Shown: in pieces, positions 1 to 6,104 of the stretch
Layout: each line of letters starts with the position of its first letter
Position numbering within the stretch: the stretch's first letter is position 1
Made by a program: the position numbers and the translations under genes
From: Opitutia bacterium UBA957
GTDB lineage: Bacteria; Verrucomicrobiota; Verrucomicrobiia; Opitutales; UBA953
Direction: 5' to 3'
Length of the DNA stretch: 7,471 bases
Assembly (NCBI GenBank): GCA_002293065.1
Contig: DBCN01000159.1
Location: forward strand, 5,747 to 13,217
The notes under the pieces: generated by a model
Seen by the model: only the letters and a program-made list of their open reading frames with translations
Database searches by the model: none
Told to the model about the DNA's origin: nothing

Positions 1-30
1 ACCGGCACCCTGTTCACAAACAATGCCCCG

Positions 31-753
31 TTGACCAAGGTCTGCATCGCGACGCCCGCCTACCGCTCGAGCTATGCAGGCGCATATGTCGAAAGCCTCT
101 TCGGCCTCACTAGCGAGGCGCCGAAGCACCGCGTCGCCCTCTGCTTCTCCACGATCGACTACGCCGACGTCGTCACCGCGCGCAACTACCTGATCTCCCG
201 GTTCTATTTCAACCGCACGGACTGTTCGCACCTGCTGTTCCTGGACAGCGACATGGGCTTTGAGTCCAAACTCATCTTCGACATGCTGGCGCTGAAACAG
301 GATGTCGTCGGGGCGATCTATCCGCGCCGGACGGTCGACCTCCGCAAGCTGCACGCCAAGGGCGACCAGCCCTTCGAACAAGCCTATGCGCAAGCCTGCG
401 ACTTCATCGGCACCCCCGTGGGCACGCCGAGCAAGGAGGCCTTCGTCGAAGTATCCGGCTTGGGCGCGGGCGTGCTGCTCATCTCTCGCGCCGCGGTGGC
501 GAAGATGATCGAAGGCTGTCCCGAGATCGTCGATACCCAGCGGTACAAACGTTACCCCTTCGCCGACAAGCTCGCCGGCTTCATCATGCCCTTCAACAAG
601 ATCGACCTAGGTGACCGGGAACTTTCGGAGGACCTCTCTTTTTGTCACCGCTGGCGGAAGGCCTGCGGCGGGAAAATCTACGGAAGCACCGCCAGCCCCA
701 TCAAACACGTCGGTGAAAACACGGTGATCTCGAAGTTGGCGGACAGCTGGTAA
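31..753 (+). CDS. Glycosyltransferase-like protein (GT-A type fold suspected), start uncertain
   Basis: Probable nucleotide-sugar glycosyltransferase of unknown acceptor. The 240-residue product begins with a beta strand typical of GT-A folds (KVCIATPAY, residues 3-11). A hydrophobic strand then runs into a DxD-like motif (LLFLDSDMGF, about 68-77, with D72 and D74), the usual place for metal and nucleotide-sugar binding. Near the C-terminus are SEDLSFCHRW (199-208) and a histidine in IKHVGE (225-230); many GT2-type enzymes have a comparable acidic motif and late histidine. There is no signal peptide or membrane segment, so it is probably cytoplasmic. Its length is short for the class. The start used is TTG at 31 with no visible Shine-Dalgarno sequence, and the frame stays open to base 1, so the gene may begin outside the window. 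A second open frame ends at TGA 32-34, so TTGA could be a coupled stop/start after an upstream gene. The family is assigned from motifs only; the substrate is unknown. Confidence 0.65.
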   Translation: MTKVCIATPAYRSSYAGAYVESLFGLTSEAPKHRVALCFSTIDYADVVTARNYLISRFYFNRTDCSHLLFLDSDMGFESKLIFDMLALKQDVVGAIYPRRTVDLRKLHAKGDQPFEQAYAQACDFIGTPVGTPSKEAFVEVSGLGAGVLLISRAAVAKMIEGCPEIVDTQRYKRYPFADKLAGFIMPFNKIDLGDRELSEDLSFCHRWRKACGGKIYGSTASPIKHVGENTVISKLADSW

Positions 754-827
754 GGCCAAACGCCCCAAATCTATCGATTAAGAAGGTTGGCTGCGGTGAA
801 GGGAGCATCCAACTTGGGTCATCCCCT

Positions 828-2480
828 ATGCGTTTCCTCAAGTTACTCGCCGCCCTGCCCTGTCTCGTCGCTACCTTGGCAGCCAATGATGTTGGCCTCG
901 ATTCCGCTGGCCCGACGCGCTTCGGGGCGCGCTTCGAAGAGGTCGATGGCAAGCGCATCGCCAAATTCAACGGCGACAAAGGCCTCATGGCCACGTTCAC
1001 CTTCGCCGCCGATGGCGAGACCACGGTGGCGGTGCAGGTCACCCTCCCAAAGGACGGTAAAGTGAAATTAAATGGTCGCTTCGCCAACAAGGCCGTCGGC
1101 GGCGAGGTCCAAGGCACCGGCCAGCCTCAGTGGGTCGAACTCGGCAACGCCCGCGTCGTCGCAAACACCCCGACCGCCCTCTCGCTGGAAGCCAGCGAAC
1201 GCAAAGGCAACGTCGTCGTCCACGGCTTCCGTTTCGGCGCGAAGGCCAGCGCGACGCCGGCGGTGCACTTCAAGACCGCCTACGCCCACAACAAGGAAGT
1301 AACCATCGGCGACCGCGGTGGCCTGGGTGCCGCCACCTTCAAGGCCGACGGCATACTGCTCGTCCCCGTCGTCGTCGAAAAGGCCGGCGAAGTCTCCTTC
1401 GCCGCCCGCTACACCTTGGCCACGGGCGCCAAGCGCACGCTGCAGTTCACTGCGACCGACAATCTTGAAGACGTGCGAACGCGTTCCACGGTCATCGACC
1501 TAGCCCTGACTGGCACCGGCAAGGTCACCCAATCGACGGACTTCTCGCTCAATTTCCCGAAGGCCGGCACCTACCTGATTGCGATCGCGAGCAAGGCCGA
1601 TGGCGATGCCCCGGTGACCGTCAATGGGCTGGTCATCCGCAAAGGCACGAACGCCAACCTCTGGGCACTCCCCAATGGCAACGCCCAGTCGGTGCACTAT
1701 GGCTACCCGGTGCCCAAGGGCGAAACGGCTCTCTGGGCCTATGCCGAAGCCAAGTCGGCTCCTGGCCCAGCGGCGACCTACAATTGCGTCCTCGGCTTTG
1801 GCCAAGGCTACTTCGGTTTCCAGCGCCGGGCGCTCGGCACGAACCCCGATGACCGTTGGTTCATCTACTCCCTCTGGGACAACGGGTACGTGAAGAACAA
1901 CGTCAAGAACGCCAACCAAGACCCCGAGGAACTGAAGAATGCCATCGTGCGCATGCTCGCCAAGGGCGACGACGTGAAAGCCTACGCGTTTGACCATGAA
2001 GGCTCCGGTGGCCACAGCCACTTGGAATACCCTTGGAAGGACAATGAAACCTACGCCTTCCTCCTCGGCGTGAAGCCGGACGGCACGGGCGCGATCTTTT
2101 CGACTTATGTGCGCCTTGACGATGGCCAGTGGAAGTTCCTGACCTCGTTCCGCCGCCCGAACACCAAGGCCAAGCTCGATGGCCTCTACTCCTTCGTGGA
2201 GGATTGGGCCGGCTCCTCGGGCCAACAGAAACGCGTCTGCCACTATGCCAACGTCTGGATCCGCAATACCGAAGGCAAGTGGATCCAACTCCGCGAAGCC
2301 AAGTCCAGCGCCACCGCCGAACTCGGCCGCAGCGACTTCGACCACTACGTCGAAGGCAACGGCGTCGTCCTCAGCACCGGCGGCTACGGCGAGCCCAAGG
2401 GCAAGCGCGGCGTCGTCCTCCAGATCCCCGAAAGCAAGACCCCGCCCTCCGTCGACGTCGACCAGTTGCCGACGAAGTAG
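828..2480 (+). CDS. Exported DUF5077/DUF3472 domain protein
   Basis: Secreted or periplasmic protein of 550 residues with unknown biochemical function; relatives in Bacteroidota and Verrucomicrobiota are often found among polysaccharide-use genes. Residues 1-19 form a signal peptide: basic start MRFLK, hydrophobic core, cleavage probably near ATLAA/ND. Residues about 20-140 are a beta-rich module of DUF5077 type. A second beta-rich module of similar size follows (about 145-273). Residues about 280-520 carry the DUF3472 hallmarks: LGFGQGYFGFQ (322-332), FIYSLWDNG (345-353), HEGSGGHSHLEYPW (390-403), FRRPNTKAKLDGLYSFVEDW (441-460) and GKWIQLREAKSSATA (483-497). The C-terminal tail is proline- and charge-rich. 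ATG 828 is chosen because it gives the signal peptide; no Shine-Dalgarno sequence sits at the right distance (AAGGGAG lies over 20 nt upstream). The 74 bases before it show no convincing promoter. A hairpin repeat starts directly after the stop codon. Family assignment is secure; function is not. Confidence 0.88.
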   Translation: MRFLKLLAALPCLVATLAANDVGLDSAGPTRFGARFEEVDGKRIAKFNGDKGLMATFTFAADGETTVAVQVTLPKDGKVKLNGRFANKAVGGEVQGTGQPQWVELGNARVVANTPTALSLEASERKGNVVVHGFRFGAKASATPAVHFKTAYAHNKEVTIGDRGGLGAATFKADGILLVPVVVEKAGEVSFAARYTLATGAKRTLQFTATDNLEDVRTRSTVIDLALTGTGKVTQSTDFSLNFPKAGTYLIAIASKADGDAPVTVNGLVIRKGTNANLWALPNGNAQSVHYGYPVPKGETALWAYAEAKSAPGPAATYNCVLGFGQGYFGFQRRALGTNPDDRWFIYSLWDNGYVKNNVKNANQDPEELKNAIVRMLAKGDDVKAYAFDHEGSGGHSHLEYPWKDNETYAFLLGVKPDGTGAIFSTYVRLDDGQWKFLTSFRRPNTKAKLDGLYSFVEDWAGSSGQQKRVCHYANVWIRNTEGKWIQLREAKSSATAELGRSDFDHYVEGNGVVLSTGGYGEPKGKRGVVLQIPESKTPPSVDVDQLPTK

Positions 2481-2510
2481 GAGGTAGGGACAGCACCACG
2501 TGCTGTCCTA
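2481..2510 (+). repeat. REP-like hairpin unit, GGACAGCAC stem type
   Basis: Begins immediately after the stop codon of the DUF3472 gene. A GGTAG foot leads into a perfect 9-bp stem, GGACAGCAC (2488-2496), loop CAC, GTGCTGTCC (2500-2508), followed by TA. The same 29 bases recur at 7310-7338, after another gene. There is no T-run, so it is not a classical intrinsic terminator, though in RNA it could stabilise or end the upstream message. Confidence 0.8.
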
Positions 2511-2546
2511 GTAGAGTTCGGAGGACAGATAAAGAGGGGGACGGAT

Positions 2547-2656
2547 CGCGACGAAGCCACGCCCTACCCCACTGCATTGGGTAGGGTTGGCACTGCGTGC
2601 CAACCTAGCCTGTCTTTCGATTCCCCTAGGTCAGCACGCAGTGCTGACCCTACCTC
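2547..2656. repeat. Composite REP/BIME-like element, copy A
   Basis: Three hairpin units in alternating orientation. Unit 0 (2547-2571, minus sense) is a weaker hairpin that needs G-T pairs. CCCTACCC and GGGTAGGG then face each other across CACTGCATT. Unit 1 (2579-2608, plus sense) has stem GGTTGGCAC (2585-2593), loop TGC, GTGCCAACC (2597-2605). A linker CCTGTCTTTCGATTC plus a variable base follows. Unit 2 (2626-2656, minus sense) has stem GGTCAGCAC (2629-2637), loop GCA, GTGCTGACC (2641-2649). Bases 2547-2651 match 3538-3642 at 104 of 105 positions; the one difference is c2624 versus a3615. The 73-base core 2579-2651 recurs inverted at 6105-6177. Confidence 0.88.
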
Positions 2657-2670
2657 GAGGCAGGAAAAAG

Positions 2671-2696
2671 ACGGGACGTAGTCGCGCCCCTACCCT
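2671..2696 (-). repeat. Degenerate REP-like unit, GGCGCGAC stem type
   Basis: Read on the minus strand this is GGGTAGG followed by GGCGCGAC, loop TAC, GTCCCGTC: a hairpin with one C-C mismatch and one G-T pair. It is a decayed version of the unit at 7346-7371, whose arm GTCGCGTC pairs better. It lies between composite copy A and the end of the toxin gene. Confidence 0.6.
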
Positions 2697-2748
2697 CGGA
2701 CCTCGCGGCACCATCCGACCAATCCACGATTCCTCCACCGCCAACCCT

Positions 2749-3015
2749 TCATTCCCCATAATGCGTCCAGAGACGTAGGACTTTAACGGCCTTACGTTGC
2801 TTGAGGACTTCATAGACCAAGCGATGCGCGATATTGATGCGACGTGAATGGAGACCCTTAAGATCACCCACGAGGCTTTCGTAAGGCGGCGGGTTGCGAA
2901 AGGGGTTAGCCGCCAAGATTGCCGTCAGGGCTTCGACCTTGTCACGTAAGCCAGCGCGGGCAATCCGCTTGGCATCCTTACAGGCCTGGCGGGTGTAGAC
3001 GATCTCCCAGCTCAC
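2749..3015 (-). CDS. Txe/YoeB family endoribonuclease toxin (type II TA)
   Basis: Ribosome-dependent mRNA interferase of the YoeB/Txe branch of the RelE superfamily; family members cleave mRNA in the ribosomal A site when freed from the antitoxin. The product is 88 residues, close to YoeB (84). The core ESLVGDLKGLHSRRINIAHR (46-65) is followed by LVYEV, and the protein ends THYGE. E46, R65, H85 and Y86 line up with YoeB catalytic residues E46, R65, H83 and Y84, so the enzyme looks intact. The start is GTG at 3015: it overlaps the antitoxin stop by 4 nt (GTGA) and has GGAAG (plus-strand 3024-3028) 8 nt upstream. A longer in-frame reading to 3126 is rejected because it would lie within the antitoxin gene. 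It is co-transcribed with the antitoxin, and both face away from the operator at 3254-3279. Confidence 0.92.
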   Translation of the reverse strand: MSWEIVYTRQACKDAKRIARAGLRDKVEALTAILAANPFRNPPPYESLVGDLKGLHSRRINIAHRLVYEVLKQRKAVKVLRLWTHYGE

Positions 3016-3248
3016 CAGGGCAGCTTCCGCTTGCACTTGACCACGGATTCGGCGCGGCCCTTCTTGAGCGACGCCTTCATCCCCGGGATGGAAGAGAGGT
3101 GCAGGGTTTCCTGCAGGCTGCGCCAATCGGCCTCGGAGATGAGCACCGCGTTGCCGCGCTTACCTGTGATGTGGACAGGCTCGTGGGCAGCGGCATCGAT
3201 CAGCCGGTAGAGCTGAGCGCGGGCCTTAGTGGCGGAAACGTGAGCCAT
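3012..3248 (-). CDS. Phd/YefM family antitoxin (type II TA)
   Basis: Antitoxin and likely autorepressor of 78 residues. The N-terminal Phd/YefM DNA-binding and dimerisation domain is clear: VSATKARAQLYRLIDAA (4-20), then EPVHITGKRGNAVLISEADW (23-42). The segment QETLHLSSIPGMKASLKKGRA (46-66) is the typical toxin-binding region, which in this family is disordered until the toxin binds. It partners the Txe/YoeB toxin encoded directly downstream with a 4-nt overlap. ATG 3248 is chosen because it gives the normal family length and places the palindromic operator immediately upstream. The frame is open upstream to 3551, but that stretch would run through the operator and repeats and has no family similarity. 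No Shine-Dalgarno sequence is visible, since the operator ends 5 bases before the ATG; translation may be leaderless. Confidence 0.92.
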   Translation of the reverse strand: MAHVSATKARAQLYRLIDAAAHEPVHITGKRGNAVLISEADWRSLQETLHLSSIPGMKASLKKGRAESVVKCKRKLPW

Positions 3249-3283
3249 GGATATAAGCGTACGCAAAGGCGTACGCTTAGCAA
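3249..3283 (-). promoter_or_regulatory. Promoter and double-palindrome operator of the TA operon
   Basis: The arms TAAGCGTACGC (3254-3264) and GCGTACGCTTA (3269-3279) form a perfect 11-bp inverted repeat around AAAG. Each arm contains its own palindrome GCGTACGC (3257-3264 and 3269-3276), with centres 12 bp apart. As I recall, E. coli YefM-YoeB also uses two palindromes (core TGTACA) 12 bp apart, so this is most likely the autoregulatory site. A possible promoter on the minus strand is TTGCTA (3283-3278), 16-bp spacer, TACGCT (3261-3256). It would start transcription at or one base before the ATG at 3248. The operator is seen directly; the promoter hexamers are a weak inference. Confidence 0.75.
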
Positions 3284-3421
3284 GAGCACCGTGGGCGGAG
3301 TGAGAGTTGAGTAGAATCATGAGCCAAGTCAGGCGGTGCCCGCCACGACCGCAAGCCCGTGAGCATAAGCAGGATGTCTCAGGGAGAGGAGTCAGTGATG
3401 GGTGGGGGAAGCATGGTAATC

Positions 3422-3465
3422 GTGCAAAGGTGCAAATCGGCCGGAGGCCGGTGCAAAAGTGCAAA
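3422..3465. repeat. GTGCAAAN octamer repeats flanking a GC-rich hairpin
   Basis: GTGCAAA occurs four times, at 3422, 3430, 3451 and 3459, as two pairs with 8-base spacing. The pairs flank CGGCC-GGA-GGCCG (3438-3450), a 5-bp stem. The two 15-base pair units differ at one position. This lies in the non-coding stretch 3280-3688 upstream of the TA operon and downstream of the ACT gene. The only reading frames across it are low-complexity ones without family similarity. A protein-binding array or a decayed short tandem repeat would both fit; function unknown. Confidence 0.6.
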
Positions 3466-3534
3466 GGTGAACGAGGGTTCAGAGGGCTGAGCGGACGCTG
3501 AAAAGGGGGACCGGCAACCGGGGCGACGAACAGA

Positions 3535-3642
3535 GGGCGCGACGAAGCCACGCCCTACCCCACTGCATTGGGTAGGGTTGGCACTGCGTGCCAACCTAGC
3601 CTGTCTTTCGATTCACCTAGGTCAGCACGCAGTGCTGACCCT
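3535..3642. repeat. Composite REP/BIME-like element, copy B
   Basis: Same orientation as copy A and identical to it at 104 of 105 positions over 3538-3642, with a3615 in place of c2624. Its unit 0 (3535-3560, minus sense) is more complete than in copy A: read on the minus strand, GGGCGTGGC pairs with GTCGCGCCC around TTC, using two G-T pairs. Unit 1 stem GGTTGGCAC/GTGCCAACC and unit 2 stem GGTCAGCAC/GTGCTGACC are perfect. Together with copy A it brackets the toxin-antitoxin module as direct repeats. Confidence 0.88.
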
Positions 3643-3664
3643 CACCCATCCAGCCAATCAGCCA

Positions 3665-3685
3665 GGCTCACACACCGTGTGAGCC
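3665..3685. terminator. Perfect stem-loop after the ACT gene, possible terminator
   Basis: GGCTCACAC (3665-3673), ACC, GTGTGAGCC (3677-3685) is a perfect 9-bp stem with a 3-base loop. It starts 3 bases beyond the ACT stop codon on the minus strand. Placement and stability suit transcription termination or 3'-end protection, but there is no T-run. It lacks the GTAG foot, although its 9-bp stem and 3-base loop match the REP-like units. Confidence 0.5.
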
Positions 3686-3688
3686 GAC

Positions 3689-4147
3689 TTACCTCGCGAT
3701 ATCGTTCCGACCGAGGACTGTGATCCCGTGCTGCTGGAGGACGGAGGCGGCGAGTTCCTGGGCTTCGGTGCGGACGACCAGACCGTAGCGGCCGTTGGGA
3801 CGGAACAGGAAAGGATAGACGTAATGGATGTTGATCTCCGCCTTCAGCAAAATGCCCGTGACGTCCTTGAGCTGGGCCTCGGACTGCAATTCGATCGCGA
3901 CCACCGGGACGGCATCGTGCGCGAAATGGTGGGCGTTGAGGACCTCCTCCGCCCGCTCGGGGTAGTCGACCACGATGCGGATGATCGTCGAGTCGGTCGT
4001 ATCCACGAGGCACAGCGCCATGATATGAACCTCGGCTTGGCCGAGGGATTCGACGAGTTCGTGGAGACGGCCGACCTTGTTTTCCACGAAGATGGAGAAC
4101 TGGCGGACAGCGCCAAGGTCAGGTTCGTTCACGGTTTCGGAGCCCAT
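3689..4147 (-). CDS. Free-standing tandem ACT-domain protein
   Basis: Small cytoplasmic protein of 152 residues made almost entirely of two ACT domains, the fold that binds amino acids and similar small ligands as a regulatory sensor. ACT 1 spans about 14-82 (VRQFSIFVENKVGRLHELVE at 14-33, with G26 at the usual ligand-loop position, then TIIRIVV). ACT 2 spans about 83-150 (LKDVTGILLKAEINIHYVYP at 93-112, then GLVVRTE). No catalytic domain is attached, so it probably regulates a partner in trans. The start is ATG 4147; no Shine-Dalgarno sequence is seen, and a CATACC hexamer lies 10 nt upstream. A GTG six codons in is possible but also has no clear ribosome site. It is divergent from the BtuB-like receptor, with 84 bases between the chosen starts. 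Ligand and partner cannot be told from sequence. Confidence 0.85.
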   Translation of the reverse strand: MGSETVNEPDLGAVRQFSIFVENKVGRLHELVESLGQAEVHIMALCLVDTTDSTIIRIVVDYPERAEEVLNAHHFAHDAVPVVAIELQSEAQLKDVTGILLKAEINIHYVYPFLFRPNGRYGLVVRTEAQELAASVLQQHGITVLGRNDIAR

Positions 4148-4220
4148 CTAAACATGAGGTATGACACATCCCGAAGTTTTCTCCAGCCCTTTCGCACAAG
4201 GAAGGGACTTGCCCTCGCAC

Positions 4221-4224
4221 GGAG
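4221..4224 (+). promoter_or_regulatory. Ribosome binding site deciding the receptor start
   Basis: GGAG lies 7 bases before ATG 4232. The earlier in-frame ATG at 4154 has no such site and would sit only 6 bases from the start codon of the divergent ACT gene, leaving no room for promoters. This favours 4232. Confidence 0.55.
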
Positions 4225-4231
4225 CGTGGGG

Positions 4232-6070
4232 ATGTATGGCGTCATGATTTTGACCCTTCCTGCCCTGCTACTCGCCCAAGTAGCCGTCCAGTTGCCGGAG
4301 ACCGTCGTGGTCGAAACTCGGCAACCCGCCCCTGTTGCCGAAGCGTCACCTTCCGTCTCCAAGATTGACGCGGCCCAGGCAGGTGAGTCCGGCTACCGCT
4401 CGCTGACCTCGCTCTTAAGCACGACCCCGGGTGTCTTTGCCTCCGAACAGGGCGGTGAAGGCTCGCAGTCCTCCCTCTTCATCCGTGGCACCAACTCCGC
4501 CCATACCGCGGTGCTGCTCGACGGTCGCCGCCTGCCCGCCGGCTTCTCGGGTAGCTATGAACTCGGACGCTACCGGCTCTTCGGATTGTCCTCGGTGGAA
4601 ATCCAGCGCGGGGCCTCGTCGTCCCTCTACGGTGCGAACTCCTTGGGTGGCGTGATTGACCTCCGCCTACAGGACCCGCTCACCCATCGCAGCGGTTCTT
4701 CGCTCGAAGCGGAAACGGGCTCCTATGGCCGCGCCTCGCTCGGCTACGCCTTTGCGACGAACAACGCCCGCGCCGGCCAACCCGCGACGCAGGGCACCGC
4801 CCTCGCCTTCACGTCGTCGCATGACGACGGCTGGCGCGCCAACGGCGGACGCGATGCATCCACGGCCTTGGTGAAGTCGGCCTGGAAACTCACACCGCAA
4901 CTCACCGCCGACCTCATCGGTTCCGCGGATCGCGGACGGGGCGGACTCCCGGGCTCCGCGACCGCCCCCAGCCTCGTCGATTGGCAGAAGGACAGCGGCT
5001 GGTTGGTCTCCCCCGGCCTGCGTTATGTCGACCCGATCACCACGGCGACCGCGTTCTGGTCGCATGGCGGCACGCACGTCCGCAGCTTCACCGGCGGCGA
5101 CCTGCAAAGCTACCGCCTAGCGACGGACGAACTCACGGCCTACGCGGATTGGAAAGCCCGCACGGACCTTTCCTTCGGCCTCGGAGCCACCTACGAACGC
5201 AACGCCTTCGACCAGCTCGCCTATGCGACCCCGTGGGTGAATACGATCGAATCGTTCGGCCTGTGGGCGCATGCCGACTGGAAACCCACGAGCGCCGACC
5301 GCTTCAAGGTGGGCCTACGCCGCGATGACTTCAGCGACTTCGCGGGCAAGACGACGGGTGAATTGACGTGGGCGCATGCCTTCGCCCAAGGAATCGCCGC
5401 GCACCTCAAGGCCGCCACCGCTTACCGCGCCCCCTCGGCCAACGACCTCGCTTACGGCACGTCGCAGAACTTGCGCCTGCGCCCCGAAGCCAACCGCGCC
5501 TTCGAGGCTGGCCTGCGTTGCAACAACGCCGACCCACGTGGCCCGAGCTGGACCCTCGTCGCGTTCGAAAACAACCTGACCGACCTGATCGACTACGACC
5601 CGAACGATAATTATAAAACCTTCAACATCGCCAAGGCCCGTACCCGCGGAGTCGAACTCGGCGTCGAAGCTCGTCCGACCAAAGGCGTCCGCCTCTTCGG
5701 GGCCGCGACGTCTTTGCAGACCAAGGCCTTGACCGATTACCTCGGCGTGATCGCCGCCGGCGAAGCGCTGCTCCGCCGTCCCACCTTCACCCTGTCCGCC
5801 GGCGCGGAGCTCACGCCCACCGAACGCTGGAGCTTCGGGGCCGGCGTCACGCTGCTGCAGGGCCGCGTGGACTTCGACTGGGACAACTTCCAGCGCGTCG
5901 ACCTACCCAACGCGTTGGTCTGGCGCGGCTGGGCACGCTTCGCTTGGGACGACTCGACGGACCTGACCCTCCGCCTCGAAAACATCGGCGGCGAAACCGC
6001 CCCGCCCGCGGCGCTGGGCTACGGCGCCCAACCCCGGTCGGTCTACGTTGGCTTGGCGAAGAAGTTCTAG
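4232..6070 (+). CDS. TonB-dependent outer-membrane receptor, BtuB-like
   Basis: Outer-membrane beta-barrel transporter driven by TonB-ExbB-ExbD. From ATG 4232 the product is 612 residues, nearly the length of E. coli BtuB (614). Residues 1-15 are a hydrophobic signal sequence (MILTLPALLLA at 5-15). LPETVVVETR (21-30) resembles a TonB box. The plug domain spans about 45-150, with BtuB-like motifs SLFIRGTNSAHTAVLLDGRR (81-100) and SVEIQRGASSSLYGANSLGG (121-140). The rest is alternating beta-barrel sequence ending YVGLAKKF, with the usual C-terminal phenylalanine. The signal lacks basic residues when begun at 4232. Starting at ATG 4154 adds a basic stretch (RYDTSR...RTRKG), so that start is a real alternative. 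The frame is open back to 3728, but that part is antisense to the ACT gene. Cobalamin or another corrinoid is the likely ligand by similarity; no cobalamin riboswitch fits in the 84-base leader region. Confidence 0.85.
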   Translation: MYGVMILTLPALLLAQVAVQLPETVVVETRQPAPVAEASPSVSKIDAAQAGESGYRSLTSLLSTTPGVFASEQGGEGSQSSLFIRGTNSAHTAVLLDGRRLPAGFSGSYELGRYRLFGLSSVEIQRGASSSLYGANSLGGVIDLRLQDPLTHRSGSSLEAETGSYGRASLGYAFATNNARAGQPATQGTALAFTSSHDDGWRANGGRDASTALVKSAWKLTPQLTADLIGSADRGRGGLPGSATAPSLVDWQKDSGWLVSPGLRYVDPITTATAFWSHGGTHVRSFTGGDLQSYRLATDELTAYADWKARTDLSFGLGATYERNAFDQLAYATPWVNTIESFGLWAHADWKPTSADRFKVGLRRDDFSDFAGKTTGELTWAHAFAQGIAAHLKAATAYRAPSANDLAYGTSQNLRLRPEANRAFEAGLRCNNADPRGPSWTLVAFENNLTDLIDYDPNDNYKTFNIAKARTRGVELGVEARPTKGVRLFGAATSLQTKALTDYLGVIAAGEALLRRPTFTLSAGAELTPTERWSFGAGVTLLQGRVDFDWDNFQRVDLPNALVWRGWARFAWDDSTDLTLRLENIGGETAPPAALGYGAQPRSVYVGLAKKF

Positions 6071-6104
6071 AGAACAAAGCGGTCCGGTTGGCTCGACGAG
6101 AGGT

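Noticed and set aside
1500..2345. 281-codon open frame on the minus strand
   Set aside because: Antisense shadow of the DUF3472 gene in GC-rich sequence; the opposite frame has a full conserved domain and this one has none.
2481..2696. CRISPR-like array because of repeated palindromes
   Set aside because: Units differ in stem, alternate in orientation and lack regular spacers; the pattern is REP/BIME-like.
2587..2778. Short proteins starting MALRANLACLS, also seen at 5903-6169 on the minus strand
   Set aside because: The similarity comes from translating the composite DNA repeat; the sequences diverge outside it and show no domain.
3307..3501. 64-codon open frame upstream of the TA operon
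   Set aside because: Low-complexity basic composition crossing the octamer repeats, no clear ribosome site and no recognisable motif.
3249..3551. N-terminal extension of the antitoxin to 179 residues
   Set aside because: It would translate the operator, the GTGCAAA repeats and part of the composite repeat; the Phd/YefM domain begins at ATG 3248.
3728..4231. In-frame N-terminal extension of the TonB receptor, giving 780 residues
   Set aside because: It runs antisense through the ACT gene, has no family similarity, and the signal peptide and TonB box start only after 4232 (or 4154).
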